A DNA stretch of 64,000 bases from assembly GCA_964523405.1 (NCBI GenBank), contig CAZGAQ010000006.1:105765-169764 (forward strand), written 5' to 3'. Shown here one piece after another: positions 43,466 through 51,661 of this stretch. The position numbers and the translations under genes were made by a program. Numbering within the stretch: position 1 is the stretch's first letter; every line of letters starts with the position of its first letter. The stretch comes from CAZGAQ01 sp964523405 (lineage in GTDB: Bacteria; Planctomycetota; Phycisphaerae; UBA1845; Fen-1342). The notes under the pieces are model-generated. The model did no database searches. It was not told the DNA's origin and saw only the letters and a list, made by a program, of their open reading frames with translations.

Positions 43466-44866
43466 ATGGCTCGTATTAACACGAACATCTCGGCGCTGAC
43501 TGCGCAGAGAAACCTCAACCGGGCCTATGGACTGCTCAACACGACGATGGAGCACCTCAGCACCGGCCTGCGCATCAGCCGCGGCAAGGACGACCCCGCC
43601 GGCCTGATCGTGTCCGAACGCCTGCGCAGCGAAATGAGCGCTGTCAATCAGGCGATCTCCAACACCCAGCGCGCCAGCCTGATCGTCTCCACCACCGAGG
43701 GGGCCCTCGACGAGGTCGCCGCGCTGCTCAAGGACATCCAGGGCAAGATCGTCGAGTCCGCCAACGAAGGCGCCATGTCCGACGACGAAATCCGCGCCAA
43801 TCAGCTCCAGATCGACCAGTCGATCGACAGCATCACGCGCATCGCCAACACCACGTCCTTTGCCGGACGCCGCCTGCTCGACGGCTCGCTCCAGTACACC
43901 ACCAGCGGCGTGCAGGCCAACAAGGTCGCGGCGTACAAGATCCACGCCACCCAGTTCGGCAGCTACACGCACATGCCCGTGCAGCTCAAGGTCATGAACC
44001 AGGCCACCCGGGCCGCCCGCGACTTCCCGTTCGTCGCGCTGGCAACCGCCACGACCATCGAGGTCAACGGGAGCCTGGGCGTCACCTCGCTGTCCTTCGG
44101 CGCCGGCACCACGCCCCAGCAACTGGCCTCCGCCATCACCGCCGTCAAGGATGCCACCGGGGTCTCCGCCACCACCTATGGCAGCGGCCTGCGCGTGACT
44201 TCCCGCGAGTACGGCAGCCGCGAGTTCCTGCGGATCAAGGTCCTCAGCGGCGGCGGCGGCCTGACGGACGGCGACGATACCGGCACCGACGCCCAGGTCA
44301 CCGTCAACGGCGCTACGGCCAACGCCAACGGCAACCACCTCGCCGTCAAGACCGCCAGCCTCGACGCCGAGTTCGACATCACCAGCTCCTTCGCGGCCGG
44401 CAGTACGTCCACTTTCGAGGTCACCGGCGGCGGCGCTCTCTTCCAGGTCGGCCCGCATGTCAATACCAACCTGCAGGTCAACCTCGGTGTCCAGTCCGTC
44501 GCGGCTTCCAACCTCGGCGACCCCGTCGTGGGCTACCTCGCCACCGTCAAGACCGGCGGCCCCAACTGCCTCCTCAACAGCCGGTTCGCCGAGGCCTCGC
44601 GCATCATCGACAAGTCGATCGATCAGATCTCGGTCCTGCGCGGCCGGCTGGGTTCGTTCGAGCGCGGCACACTCGACGCCAACTCGTCCCAGCTCACCAT
44701 TACCCTGGAGAACCTGACGTCGGCCGAGTCGCGCATCCGTGACGCCGACTTCGCCTACGAGACCTCGCAGCTCGCCCGCAACCAGATCCTCGTCAACGCC
44801 GGCACCACCGTGTTGACGCTGGCCAACCAGAGCACGCAATCTGTGCTGCGGCTGCTCGGTCAGTAA
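43466..44866 (+). CDS. fliC: Flagellin 1
   Basis: 466 aa. D0/D1 N-terminus MARINTNISALTAQRNLNRAYGLLNTTMEHLSTGLRISRGKDDPAGLIVSERLRSE and the C-terminus LGSFERGTLDANSSQLTITLENLTSAESRIRDADFAYETSQLARNQILVNAGTTVLTLANQSTQSVLRLLGQ are clear flagellin signatures. The central domain (170-370) is variable. AAGGAGGA lies before the ATG, with GGA motifs where CsrA could bind and block ribosomes. No known sigma-28 site was found. It follows csrA. Confidence 0.95.
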   Translation: MARINTNISALTAQRNLNRAYGLLNTTMEHLSTGLRISRGKDDPAGLIVSERLRSEMSAVNQAISNTQRASLIVSTTEGALDEVAALLKDIQGKIVESANEGAMSDDEIRANQLQIDQSIDSITRIANTTSFAGRRLLDGSLQYTTSGVQANKVAAYKIHATQFGSYTHMPVQLKVMNQATRAARDFPFVALATATTIEVNGSLGVTSLSFGAGTTPQQLASAITAVKDATGVSATTYGSGLRVTSREYGSREFLRIKVLSGGGGLTDGDDTGTDAQVTVNGATANANGNHLAVKTASLDAEFDITSSFAAGSTSTFEVTGGGALFQVGPHVNTNLQVNLGVQSVAASNLGDPVVGYLATVKTGGPNCLLNSRFAEASRIIDKSIDQISVLRGRLGSFERGTLDANSSQLTITLENLTSAESRIRDADFAYETSQLARNQILVNAGTTVLTLANQSTQSVLRLLGQ

Positions 44867-44892
44867 AGAGCCACGCTCCCCCGTACCGCGGC

Positions 44893-45186
44893 GTGAACGC
44901 CCCCGCCCTCCGGCGGACCGGCGTTCACGCCGTGTCGCTTGATCGCACGCCGCGTTCCGTCGTCCGTTCCTTTAGCGGACCCGCCCCGGTCCCCCCGGCT
45001 CCCGCGCCGCTGCAGGAACCCGCGCCCCGCCTGGAATTTCACGGTCTGCTAAAGCCCCCCGAGCATCCGGACGATGCCCCCTACGTAGTTTTCCGGCCCG
45101 CGAGCCCCGGACGGCAGCCGGGCCCAGGCTCGAAAACAGGCGCGCCCCTGCAGCGCGCCGTTCGCCCCTCGGAGGCGTTTGTATGA
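44893..45186 (+). CDS. Hypothetical protein between the flagellins, coupled to flagellin 2
   Basis: 97 aa from a GTG at 44893 (no strong Shine-Dalgarno sequence). The stop codon overlaps the start of the second flagellin as ATGA (45183-45186), the main reason to believe it is translated. The sequence is Pro/Ala-rich at first (PVPPAPAPLQEPAPR), then has FHGLLKPPEHPDDAPYVVFR. No FlaG or other known domain was recognised. It is possibly a leader peptide affecting flagellin 2 translation. Confidence 0.4.
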   Translation: MNAPALRRTGVHAVSLDRTPRSVVRSFSGPAPVPPAPAPLQEPAPRLEFHGLLKPPEHPDDAPYVVFRPASPGRQPGPGSKTGAPLQRAVRPSEAFV

Positions 45187-46601
45187 GTCGGATCACCAAC
45201 AACATCAGCTCCATCATCGCTCAGCGCGTCCTTGGCGTTCAGACCACGCGGCTGAATACCTCCCTCCAGCGCCTGAGCACTGGCCTGCGCATCAACTCCG
45301 GCAAGGACGATCCGGCCGGACTGATTGCCTCCGAGAAGATGCGCTCCGAGAAGGCCGCCATCAACGCCGCCCAGAGCAACGTCTCCCGGGCGAGCAACGT
45401 TGTCGCGGTCTCCGAGTCCGGCCTCAGCGAGATCGCCGGCATGCTGAACGACCTGGAGAGCCTGGTCGACCTCACGTCCAACGAAGCCGGCATCACCGAG
45501 GACGAACGTCGCGCGAACCAGCTCGAAATCGACTCCATTCTGGACTCGATCGACCGCATCGCGAACTCCACCGAACTCCAGGGCCGCAAGCTGCTGAACG
45601 GCTCGTTGGGCTACGTCACTTCCAGCGTGCACGTTTCCCAGGTTGCCGGCCTGCAGATCAATTCCGCCCGGATCCCTCAGGGCTCGCATGCCCCCGTCAA
45701 CATCCGGGTCACCGGCATCGCTTCGATGGCCTCGATCAGCTATATCAGCGGTACCATCGCCGGCAGCGCCCGTACCATCGAGGTCGCCGGCAACATCGGT
45801 CGCGAAATCTTCACGTTCGGCGTCGGCACCACCGTCGCCAACATGGTCTCCGCCATCAACCAGGCCACCAAGGTGACCGGCGTCTCCGCCACCGCCAGCG
45901 GCACCGGCTACGTCCACTTCCGCAGCACCGGCTACGGCTCCTCGCAGTTCGTCCGCGTCCAGTTGCTCAACGGCTCTTCGTACGGCATGTCCGGCAACAA
46001 GTACGAGGACTATGGCCGCGATGTGACCGCGACTGTGAACGGCATGACCACGATCGGCGACGGCTTCAAGATCGGCCTGCGCACCGCCGCCCTCAACCTC
46101 GATATGACCCTGACGAAAGCGATGGCGACTCAGACCACCGCGGCCGCCGTCTTCCAGATCACCGGCGGCGGAGCCAAGTTCGCGGTCTCGCCGCGGGTGG
46201 ACGAGGGCTCCATCACCGCCCTCGGCATCCCCTCGCTCAACACCACCAAGCTCGGCGACCGCAACACCGGTCTGCTCTACACCCTCGCCACCGGCGAGAA
46301 GAACGCCCTGAATCAGAACAACTTCTCGACCGCCCAAGCGATCATCCGCCTCGCCGCCGACCAGGTCGCGTCCCTCCGCGGCCGCCTGGGTGCCTTCCAG
46401 AAGGACACCCTCGATCCGGCCGCCAGCTCACTGGGCGTCCAGTACGAAAACGTGTCGGCCGCCGAAAGTGCCATCCGCGACACCGACTTCGCCCAGGAAA
46501 CGGCGAATCTCACCCGTGGGCAGATCATGGTCCAGGCCGCCACGATGGTCCTCAAGCAGGCCAACGCGTCGCCGCAATCTGTGCTGTCGCTGCTGCAATA
46601 A
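45183..46601 (+). CDS. fliC: Flagellin 2
   Basis: 472 aa, with the same domain layout as flagellin 1: MSRITNNISSIIAQRVLGVQ at the N-terminus, RLSTGLRINSGKDDPAGLIASEKMRSE, and C-terminal VASLRGRLGAFQKDTLDPAASSLGVQYENVSAAESAIRDTDFAQETANLTRGQIMVQAATMVLKQANASPQSVLSLLQ. The variable centre differs widely from flagellin 1, so the two are paralogues and not a recent duplication. GGAGG lies 8 nt before the ATG. Two flagellins may build different filament parts. Confidence 0.95.
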   Translation: MSRITNNISSIIAQRVLGVQTTRLNTSLQRLSTGLRINSGKDDPAGLIASEKMRSEKAAINAAQSNVSRASNVVAVSESGLSEIAGMLNDLESLVDLTSNEAGITEDERRANQLEIDSILDSIDRIANSTELQGRKLLNGSLGYVTSSVHVSQVAGLQINSARIPQGSHAPVNIRVTGIASMASISYISGTIAGSARTIEVAGNIGREIFTFGVGTTVANMVSAINQATKVTGVSATASGTGYVHFRSTGYGSSQFVRVQLLNGSSYGMSGNKYEDYGRDVTATVNGMTTIGDGFKIGLRTAALNLDMTLTKAMATQTTAAAVFQITGGGAKFAVSPRVDEGSITALGIPSLNTTKLGDRNTGLLYTLATGEKNALNQNNFSTAQAIIRLAADQVASLRGRLGAFQKDTLDPAASSLGVQYENVSAAESAIRDTDFAQETANLTRGQIMVQAATMVLKQANASPQSVLSLLQ

Positions 46602-46737
46602 GCGCGGCCGAGCGCGGTCCGCCGACACGGAGGTCGGCTCCGGCCTGCCCGTCCGCCCAACTCGAGGAACTCGGTCGCTCACGCGGCCGGGTTCCGCGTG
46701 CGTTGGGGGACCCCCGCAACCCCCACCCGCGCCCGGC

Positions 46738-48186
46738 CTACAGCAGCGGCGCGAAGAGCCGCGCCGTACCCTCCGCCACCTGCTGGCGCCACGGCAGCCG
46801 GTGCGCCGCGCGCGCCGTGATCCGCCGCGCCTGCGCGCAGAACCCGTCGACCGTCTGCGCCAGGGCACCCGCCACGGCCGCGTCGTAGATCAGCGCCGTG
46901 ATCTCGAAATTCAGCCGAAAGCTGCGCGCGTCCATATTGGCCGAACCCACCATGCACCAGCGGTCGTCCACCGTCACGATCTTCGAATGCAGCATGCCTT
47001 GCTCGTACTCGTGGATCTCGACGCCCGCGGCCAGCAGCTCCGCGTAGAAGCTCCGGGCCGCCCAGAGCGCCAGCGTCGCGTCGCTGCGGGAGGGCAAGAC
47101 CAGTCGCACCGGCACGTGCCGATAGCACGCATGCAGCAGCGCCATCCGCATCGGCAGGTCCGGCACAAAATAGGGTGTCGCGATCCGGATGGAGGTATGC
47201 GCCGAGGATACCGCGGCGAAGATCACGTGCGCCAGCACGCTCGCCACCTCGTACGGCCCGGTCGGCAGGATCTGCACGAACGAGTTGCCCGGTTGCGGCG
47301 GCGGCGGAAAGTAGGCCGGACCCGCCAGCGCCTCCCGGGTCGCCAGGAACCAGTCCTCCGCGAAGGTCTCCTGCAGGAAGAGCGCCGCCGGACCGGTCAG
47401 CCGCACTTGCGTGTCGTACCACGGACTCAGATCTGCCCGCCGGCCCCGGTACTCATCTCCGATGTTCTGACTGCCGGTGAACCCGACGTGCCCGTCGATG
47501 ACCGCCAGCTTGCGGTGATTCCGCAGATGCAGGCTCCAGCGCCGCCGCAGCGGGTACAGGTGCAGCGGCATGAAGAACGCGACGCGGACCCCCGCTTCCG
47601 TGAGCGGCCGCAGGAAGCGCGCCCCCAGTCGGTGCGAACCCACCGAGTCCAGGAGCAGCCGGCACTCCAGCCCCTCCCGCGCCCGCGCGATCAACAGATC
47701 CCGAAAGTAGTGCCCCGTCTCGTCCGGCTGCCAGATGTAATACAGCAGGTGCACGTGGTGCCGGGCCGCCCGGATCGCCTCCTCGAGTACCGCGTACGTC
47801 TCTTCCGCATCCTGCAGAATCCGCACTTCGTTCCCCGCCGTCGCCGGCATGTCCCCCAACGTCCGCCCCAACCGCTCGATGTGGGCCAGATCCGCCGGCA
47901 GCGCGCTGCCGTGCTGCGCTGCATGCGGCAACCCGCGCTGCTCCGTCATCTCCTGGAAACTGCGAATTAGGTGCGCCACGCGTCGTCGTCGCCGCCGGGC
48001 CTTGCGCCGCAGGCGACTTGAGCCCAGCAGGTAGTACACGATCAGCCCCACCCCTGGCAGCGTCAGCAGGGTCACGACCCAGATCACCATGCTGGGTGGT
48101 TCCCGCTGGCTGCGCAGCACGCGCACCACGCAGACCAGCGCAAGCGCATAATTCATGCCCAGCAGCAGGACCCACAGTGGCGGCAT
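46738..48186 (-). CDS. cls: Cardiolipin synthase-type phospholipase D protein
   Basis: 482 aa. Two N-terminal membrane helices (LWVLLLGMNYALALVCVVRV, VIWVVTLLTLPGVGLIVYYL) precede two PLD domains. HKD motif 1 is NHRKLAVIDGHVGFTGSQNIGDEY (about 225) and motif 2 is MLHSKIVTVDDRWCMVGSANMDARSF (about 395). The YYIWQPDETG and ATPYFVPD blocks are also Cls hallmarks. It condenses two phosphatidylglycerols to cardiolipin in the membrane. It is 43 nt downstream of prpC on the minus strand, so possibly on the same transcript, and convergent with flagellin 2. Confidence 0.92.
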   Translation of the reverse strand: MPPLWVLLLGMNYALALVCVVRVLRSQREPPSMVIWVVTLLTLPGVGLIVYYLLGSSRLRRKARRRRRRVAHLIRSFQEMTEQRGLPHAAQHGSALPADLAHIERLGRTLGDMPATAGNEVRILQDAEETYAVLEEAIRAARHHVHLLYYIWQPDETGHYFRDLLIARAREGLECRLLLDSVGSHRLGARFLRPLTEAGVRVAFFMPLHLYPLRRRWSLHLRNHRKLAVIDGHVGFTGSQNIGDEYRGRRADLSPWYDTQVRLTGPAALFLQETFAEDWFLATREALAGPAYFPPPPQPGNSFVQILPTGPYEVASVLAHVIFAAVSSAHTSIRIATPYFVPDLPMRMALLHACYRHVPVRLVLPSRSDATLALWAARSFYAELLAAGVEIHEYEQGMLHSKIVTVDDRWCMVGSANMDARSFRLNFEITALIYDAAVAGALAQTVDGFCAQARRITARAAHRLPWRQQVAEGTARLFAPLL

Positions 48187-48229
48187 GGCGGCAGTTTGAC
48201 GGCCCCGCCCGGCCCTGACAAGCGGCCGG

Positions 48230-49354
48230 CTACCGCTCCCCCAGCGGCACGTACGTCCGGGGCGCCGGTCCCGTGTACCGGCTCCGCGGTCGGATGATCC
48301 GGTTGTGCTCCGCCTGCTCGATGATGTGGGCGCACCAGCCGCTCACCCGCGCCGCCACAAACAGCGGCGTGTAGATCTCGATCGGTAGCCCCAACAGGTA
48401 GTACACCAGCCCGCACGGGAAATCGAGGTTGGGGTGCAGCCGCTTGTGCTCCCAGACGGTGTCCTTGATCGCGTGATACACCTCCGCCCGCCACGGCGCG
48501 CCCTTCCAAGCCGCCAGCTCGTCGACGTAGCGTTCCAGAATCCGCGCGCGGTGGTCGCCGTTCTTGTAGACCCGGTGGCCGAAACCCATGATCAGTTCTT
48601 TGCGTTCCAGCAACGCCACCACGCCCGCCCGCGCCTCGTCCGCCGATCGGAAGCGGTTGATCAGCCGAATCGCCGCCTCGTTCGCCCCGCCGTGCAGCGG
48701 ACCCTTCAATGTCCCGATCGCCGCGACGACCGCCGAACACAGGTCGCTCAGCGTGCTCGTGCACACCCGCGCGGCAAACGTCGACGCGTTGAACTCGTGC
48801 TCCGCGTACAACACCATCGTCAGATTCAGGATCTTCTGCTCCAGCGCCGTCGGCTCACGTCCTGAGGCCACATACAGAAGCTGTGCGGCGTGCCCCAGCC
48901 CCGGCTGCGGCGCCAGCGGCTCCTGCCCCCCCGCCAGCCGCAGCCGTGCCGCGATGATCCCCGGCACGACGGCAATCGCGTGCGCCGCGCGACACAATTG
49001 CACGTCGCGGCCCGTGCCCTCGCACTGGTCGAAGTGCCCCGCCAGCGACACGCCCGTCCGCAGCACGTCCATCATGTCCACGTGCCGCGGAATCGCCCGC
49101 AACGTCGCGATGACGGGTTCGGGGAGCCGCCAGTGCGCCGACAGGCAGCGCGTGAACATCGCCAGCTCGCCACGCGTCGGCAGCGCCCCATACAGCAGCA
49201 AGTACGCGCACTCCTCGAAGCGCGCGTGCTCCGCCAGATCGGCCACGTCGTAACCGCGGTAGCGCAGTCCGTCCTGCTCCACCGAGGAAATCTCGGTCTC
49301 GCCCGCGATGACGCCCTCCAGCCCCGGCCGGTACAGCTCCGTCGTCTCGGTCAC
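48230..49354 (-). CDS. prpC: 2-methylcitrate synthase / citrate synthase PrpC-type
   Basis: 374 aa from a GTG at 49354 with GGAGG 7 nt upstream, the usual PrpC length. LYRPGLEGVIAGETEISSVEQDGLRYRGYDVADL is the typical start. Catalytic residues are seen in LKGPLHGGANEAA (His), GFGHRVYKNGDHRA (His) and NLDFPCGLVYYLLG (Asp). It joins propionyl-CoA (or acetyl-CoA) to oxaloacetate. Called PrpC because it is a short citrate-synthase form next to prpB and prpD, while the neighbouring longer homologue looks like GltA. Substrate preference cannot be read from the sequence. Confidence 0.85.
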   Translation of the reverse strand: MTETTELYRPGLEGVIAGETEISSVEQDGLRYRGYDVADLAEHARFEECAYLLLYGALPTRGELAMFTRCLSAHWRLPEPVIATLRAIPRHVDMMDVLRTGVSLAGHFDQCEGTGRDVQLCRAAHAIAVVPGIIAARLRLAGGQEPLAPQPGLGHAAQLLYVASGREPTALEQKILNLTMVLYAEHEFNASTFAARVCTSTLSDLCSAVVAAIGTLKGPLHGGANEAAIRLINRFRSADEARAGVVALLERKELIMGFGHRVYKNGDHRARILERYVDELAAWKGAPWRAEVYHAIKDTVWEHKRLHPNLDFPCGLVYYLLGLPIEIYTPLFVAARVSGWCAHIIEQAEHNRIIRPRSRYTGPAPRTYVPLGER

Positions 49355-49395
49355 GGCCCGTCCTCCGCTTGTCGGAGTCGGCCGTCCGCCGACCC

Positions 49396-50259
49396 CTATA
49401 CTTTCGCCTGGTAGCCCAGCAACTCGTACAACTCCTGGCGGGTCTGCATCTGCGGCAGCAGCCCCTGCTGCGTGCCTGCCGCCCGCAACTCCGCCAGTGC
49501 GCCCTCCACGGCCTTCATCGCCACGCGCTGCAGCGTCACCGGGAACAGCACCAGCCGGTAACCCAGCGCCGCCAACTCGTCCACGCGCAGGTACGGCGTC
49601 CGCCCGAACTCGGTCATGTTCGCCAGGAGCGGCCCAGGCACGTCCTGCGCAAAGCGTGCCAACTCCTCCCGCGATTGTAGCGCCTCCGGAAAAATCGCGT
49701 CGGCGCCCGCCGCCCGGTACGCATGCGCCCGCGCCACGGCGTCGTCGTACGACGTCACGCCCCGTGCGTCAGTCCGCGCGATGATCATGAAGTCCGGATC
49801 CCGCCGCGCCGCGACCGCCGCCGCCACCTTTTCGCAGAACTCGCTGGTCGCCACCACCTGCTTGCCCCGCAGGTGCCCGCACCGCTTGGGAAACTCCTGA
49901 TCCTCCAGGTGCAACCCGCTCAAGCCCGCCCGCTCAAACTCCGTCACCGTCCGCGCCACGTTCTCCGGCCCGCCAAACCCGGTGTCGGCATCCGAGATGA
50001 TGGGAATGCTCGTCACGGCCGCGCAGCGCGTCGCATGCCACGCCGCTTCCGCCAGCGTCGTCAGCCCGACATCCGGCACTCCCAGCAGGCTGTTCGCCAG
50101 CGCGCCGCCGGACAGATACAGCGCCTCGAACCCCGCGCGCTCAATCGCCCGTGCCGTCAGGGCACTGAATGCCCCGGGCAGGACGACCGTGTGGTCCGCC
50201 ATCAGCGCCCGCAGGCACGCCGCGCGCGAGGGGCCCGGGGGTTGCGTCTGACCCGCCAT
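49396..50259 (-). CDS. prpB: 2-methylisocitrate lyase
   Basis: 287 aa from the ATG at 50259 (GGAG 6 nt upstream; a GTG four codons earlier is open). It belongs to the isocitrate lyase/PEP mutase superfamily: LPGAFSALTARAIERAGFEALYLSGGALANSLLGVPD, SDADTGFGGPENVARTV, LHLEDQEFPKRCGHLRGKQVV (catalytic KRCGH Cys), MIIARTDARGV and LANMTEFGRTP. It cleaves 2-methylisocitrate to pyruvate and succinate. Last step of the methylcitrate cycle. It starts 17 nt after the gltA-like stop. Confidence 0.92.
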   Translation of the reverse strand: MAGQTQPPGPSRAACLRALMADHTVVLPGAFSALTARAIERAGFEALYLSGGALANSLLGVPDVGLTTLAEAAWHATRCAAVTSIPIISDADTGFGGPENVARTVTEFERAGLSGLHLEDQEFPKRCGHLRGKQVVATSEFCEKVAAAVAARRDPDFMIIARTDARGVTSYDDAVARAHAYRAAGADAIFPEALQSREELARFAQDVPGPLLANMTEFGRTPYLRVDELAALGYRLVLFPVTLQRVAMKAVEGALAELRAAGTQQGLLPQMQTRQELYELLGYQAKV

Positions 50260-50276
50260 TCCGCTCTCCACGCGGC

Positions 50277-51566
50277 CTACTTCCGATCCGCCAGCTTCAC
50301 GTACGCCCGCAGGGTCGGGCCGTTGTACACCTGCCGGGGCCGATAGATGCGCGCCTTGGGATTGGTGTGCACTTCACGCCAGTTGGCGATCCACCCCGGC
50401 AGGCGCCCGATCGCGAACAGCACCGGGAACATCCCCACCGGGATACGGGCCGCCCGCATGATGATCCCGCTGTAGAAGTCCACGTTCGGGTACAGCTTGC
50501 GCTCGACGAAGTAGGGGTCGCGCAGCGCGATCTCCTCGAGCTGCTTGGCAATGTCCAGCAGCGGATCGTGCAGGCCCAGCTTCCCCAGCACCTCGTCGCA
50601 CGCCTGCTTGATGATCTTCGCCCGCGGATCAAAGTTCTTGTACACGCGATGCCCGAAGCCCATCAGCCGCTGGTGGGCGTTCTTGTCCTTGACCTTCGTG
50701 ATGAACGTCTGCAGCGATTCCCCGCTGCGCTGAATCTCCGTCAGCATCTGGATGACGGCCATGTTCGCCCCGCCGTGCAGCGGTCCCCACAGGGCGCACA
50801 CGCCCGCCGCCACCGATGCGTACAGGTTCGCCTGGCTCGACCCAACCATCCGCACCGTCGACGTCGAGCAGTTCTGCTCATGGTCCGCATGCAGGATGAA
50901 GATCATGTCCAGCGCCCGCACCAGCTCCGCCGGCGGCTCGCAGGGCATATTCGGCATGCAGAACATCATGTGCAGGAAATTGGCCGTATACGACAGGTCA
51001 TAGCGCGGATAGTTCATCGGCAGCCCCATCGACTTGCGATAGCTGGCTGCCGCGATCGTCCGCACCTTCGACAGCAGATGCGCCGCCGACTCCATGAACT
51101 TGCTGTCGTCCGCCGGCTCGACCAGCTCGTGCTCGAAGCACCCGGCCGTGTTGATCATCGCCGACAGGATCGCCATCGGCGCCGCGTCCGCGGGGAAGCC
51201 CTCGAAATGATGCCGCATGTTCTCATGGATGAACTGGTGCTCCGTCATCAGCCCCTTGAATTCCATGAGCTGCCGCGGCGTCGGCAGTTCGCCGAAGATC
51301 AGCAGGTACGCCGTCTCCGGAAACGTCGAGTGCTCCGCCAGCTCCTCGATCGGATACCCGCGGTAGCGCAGAATCCCCTTCTCGCCGTCGATGAAGGTGA
51401 TGTTGCTGACGCACGAACCCGTGTTCCCGTACCCGTCATCCAGCGTAATCAGCCCGGTCTGCCCCCGCAGCTCCTGAATGTCGACCGCCGCCTCCTGCTC
51501 CGTTCCCACGATCACCGGATACTCATAGTTCCTGCCGCGATAGCTCAGCGTTGCTTTCTCGCTCAT
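50277..51566 (-). CDS. gltA: Citrate synthase (type II-like, GltA)
   Basis: 429 aa from the ATG at 51566 (MSEKATLSYRGRNYEYPVIV). The full family set is there: TGSCVSNITFIDGEKGILRYRGYPIEELAEHSTF, LHADHEQNCSTSTVRMVGSS, LWGPLHGGANMAV (His), FGHRVYKNFDPRA (His), LYPNVDFYSGIIMRA (Asp), and the end TLRAYVKLADRK. It has the length and N-terminal domain of hexameric GltA. It condenses acetyl-CoA with oxaloacetate. It is embedded in the prp cluster between prpD and prpB, so it may also act on propionyl-CoA. Confidence 0.93.
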   Translation of the reverse strand: MSEKATLSYRGRNYEYPVIVGTEQEAAVDIQELRGQTGLITLDDGYGNTGSCVSNITFIDGEKGILRYRGYPIEELAEHSTFPETAYLLIFGELPTPRQLMEFKGLMTEHQFIHENMRHHFEGFPADAAPMAILSAMINTAGCFEHELVEPADDSKFMESAAHLLSKVRTIAAASYRKSMGLPMNYPRYDLSYTANFLHMMFCMPNMPCEPPAELVRALDMIFILHADHEQNCSTSTVRMVGSSQANLYASVAAGVCALWGPLHGGANMAVIQMLTEIQRSGESLQTFITKVKDKNAHQRLMGFGHRVYKNFDPRAKIIKQACDEVLGKLGLHDPLLDIAKQLEEIALRDPYFVERKLYPNVDFYSGIIMRAARIPVGMFPVLFAIGRLPGWIANWREVHTNPKARIYRPRQVYNGPTLRAYVKLADRK

Positions 51567-51661
51567 GGGCTTGCCTTCCAGTTTTCGAGATTCTCCTGCG
51601 AATACCCTATCATAGCGCGCTGGGGCCGCGGTCAACCGGCCGAGCGCGGGGGCCCCACGGA

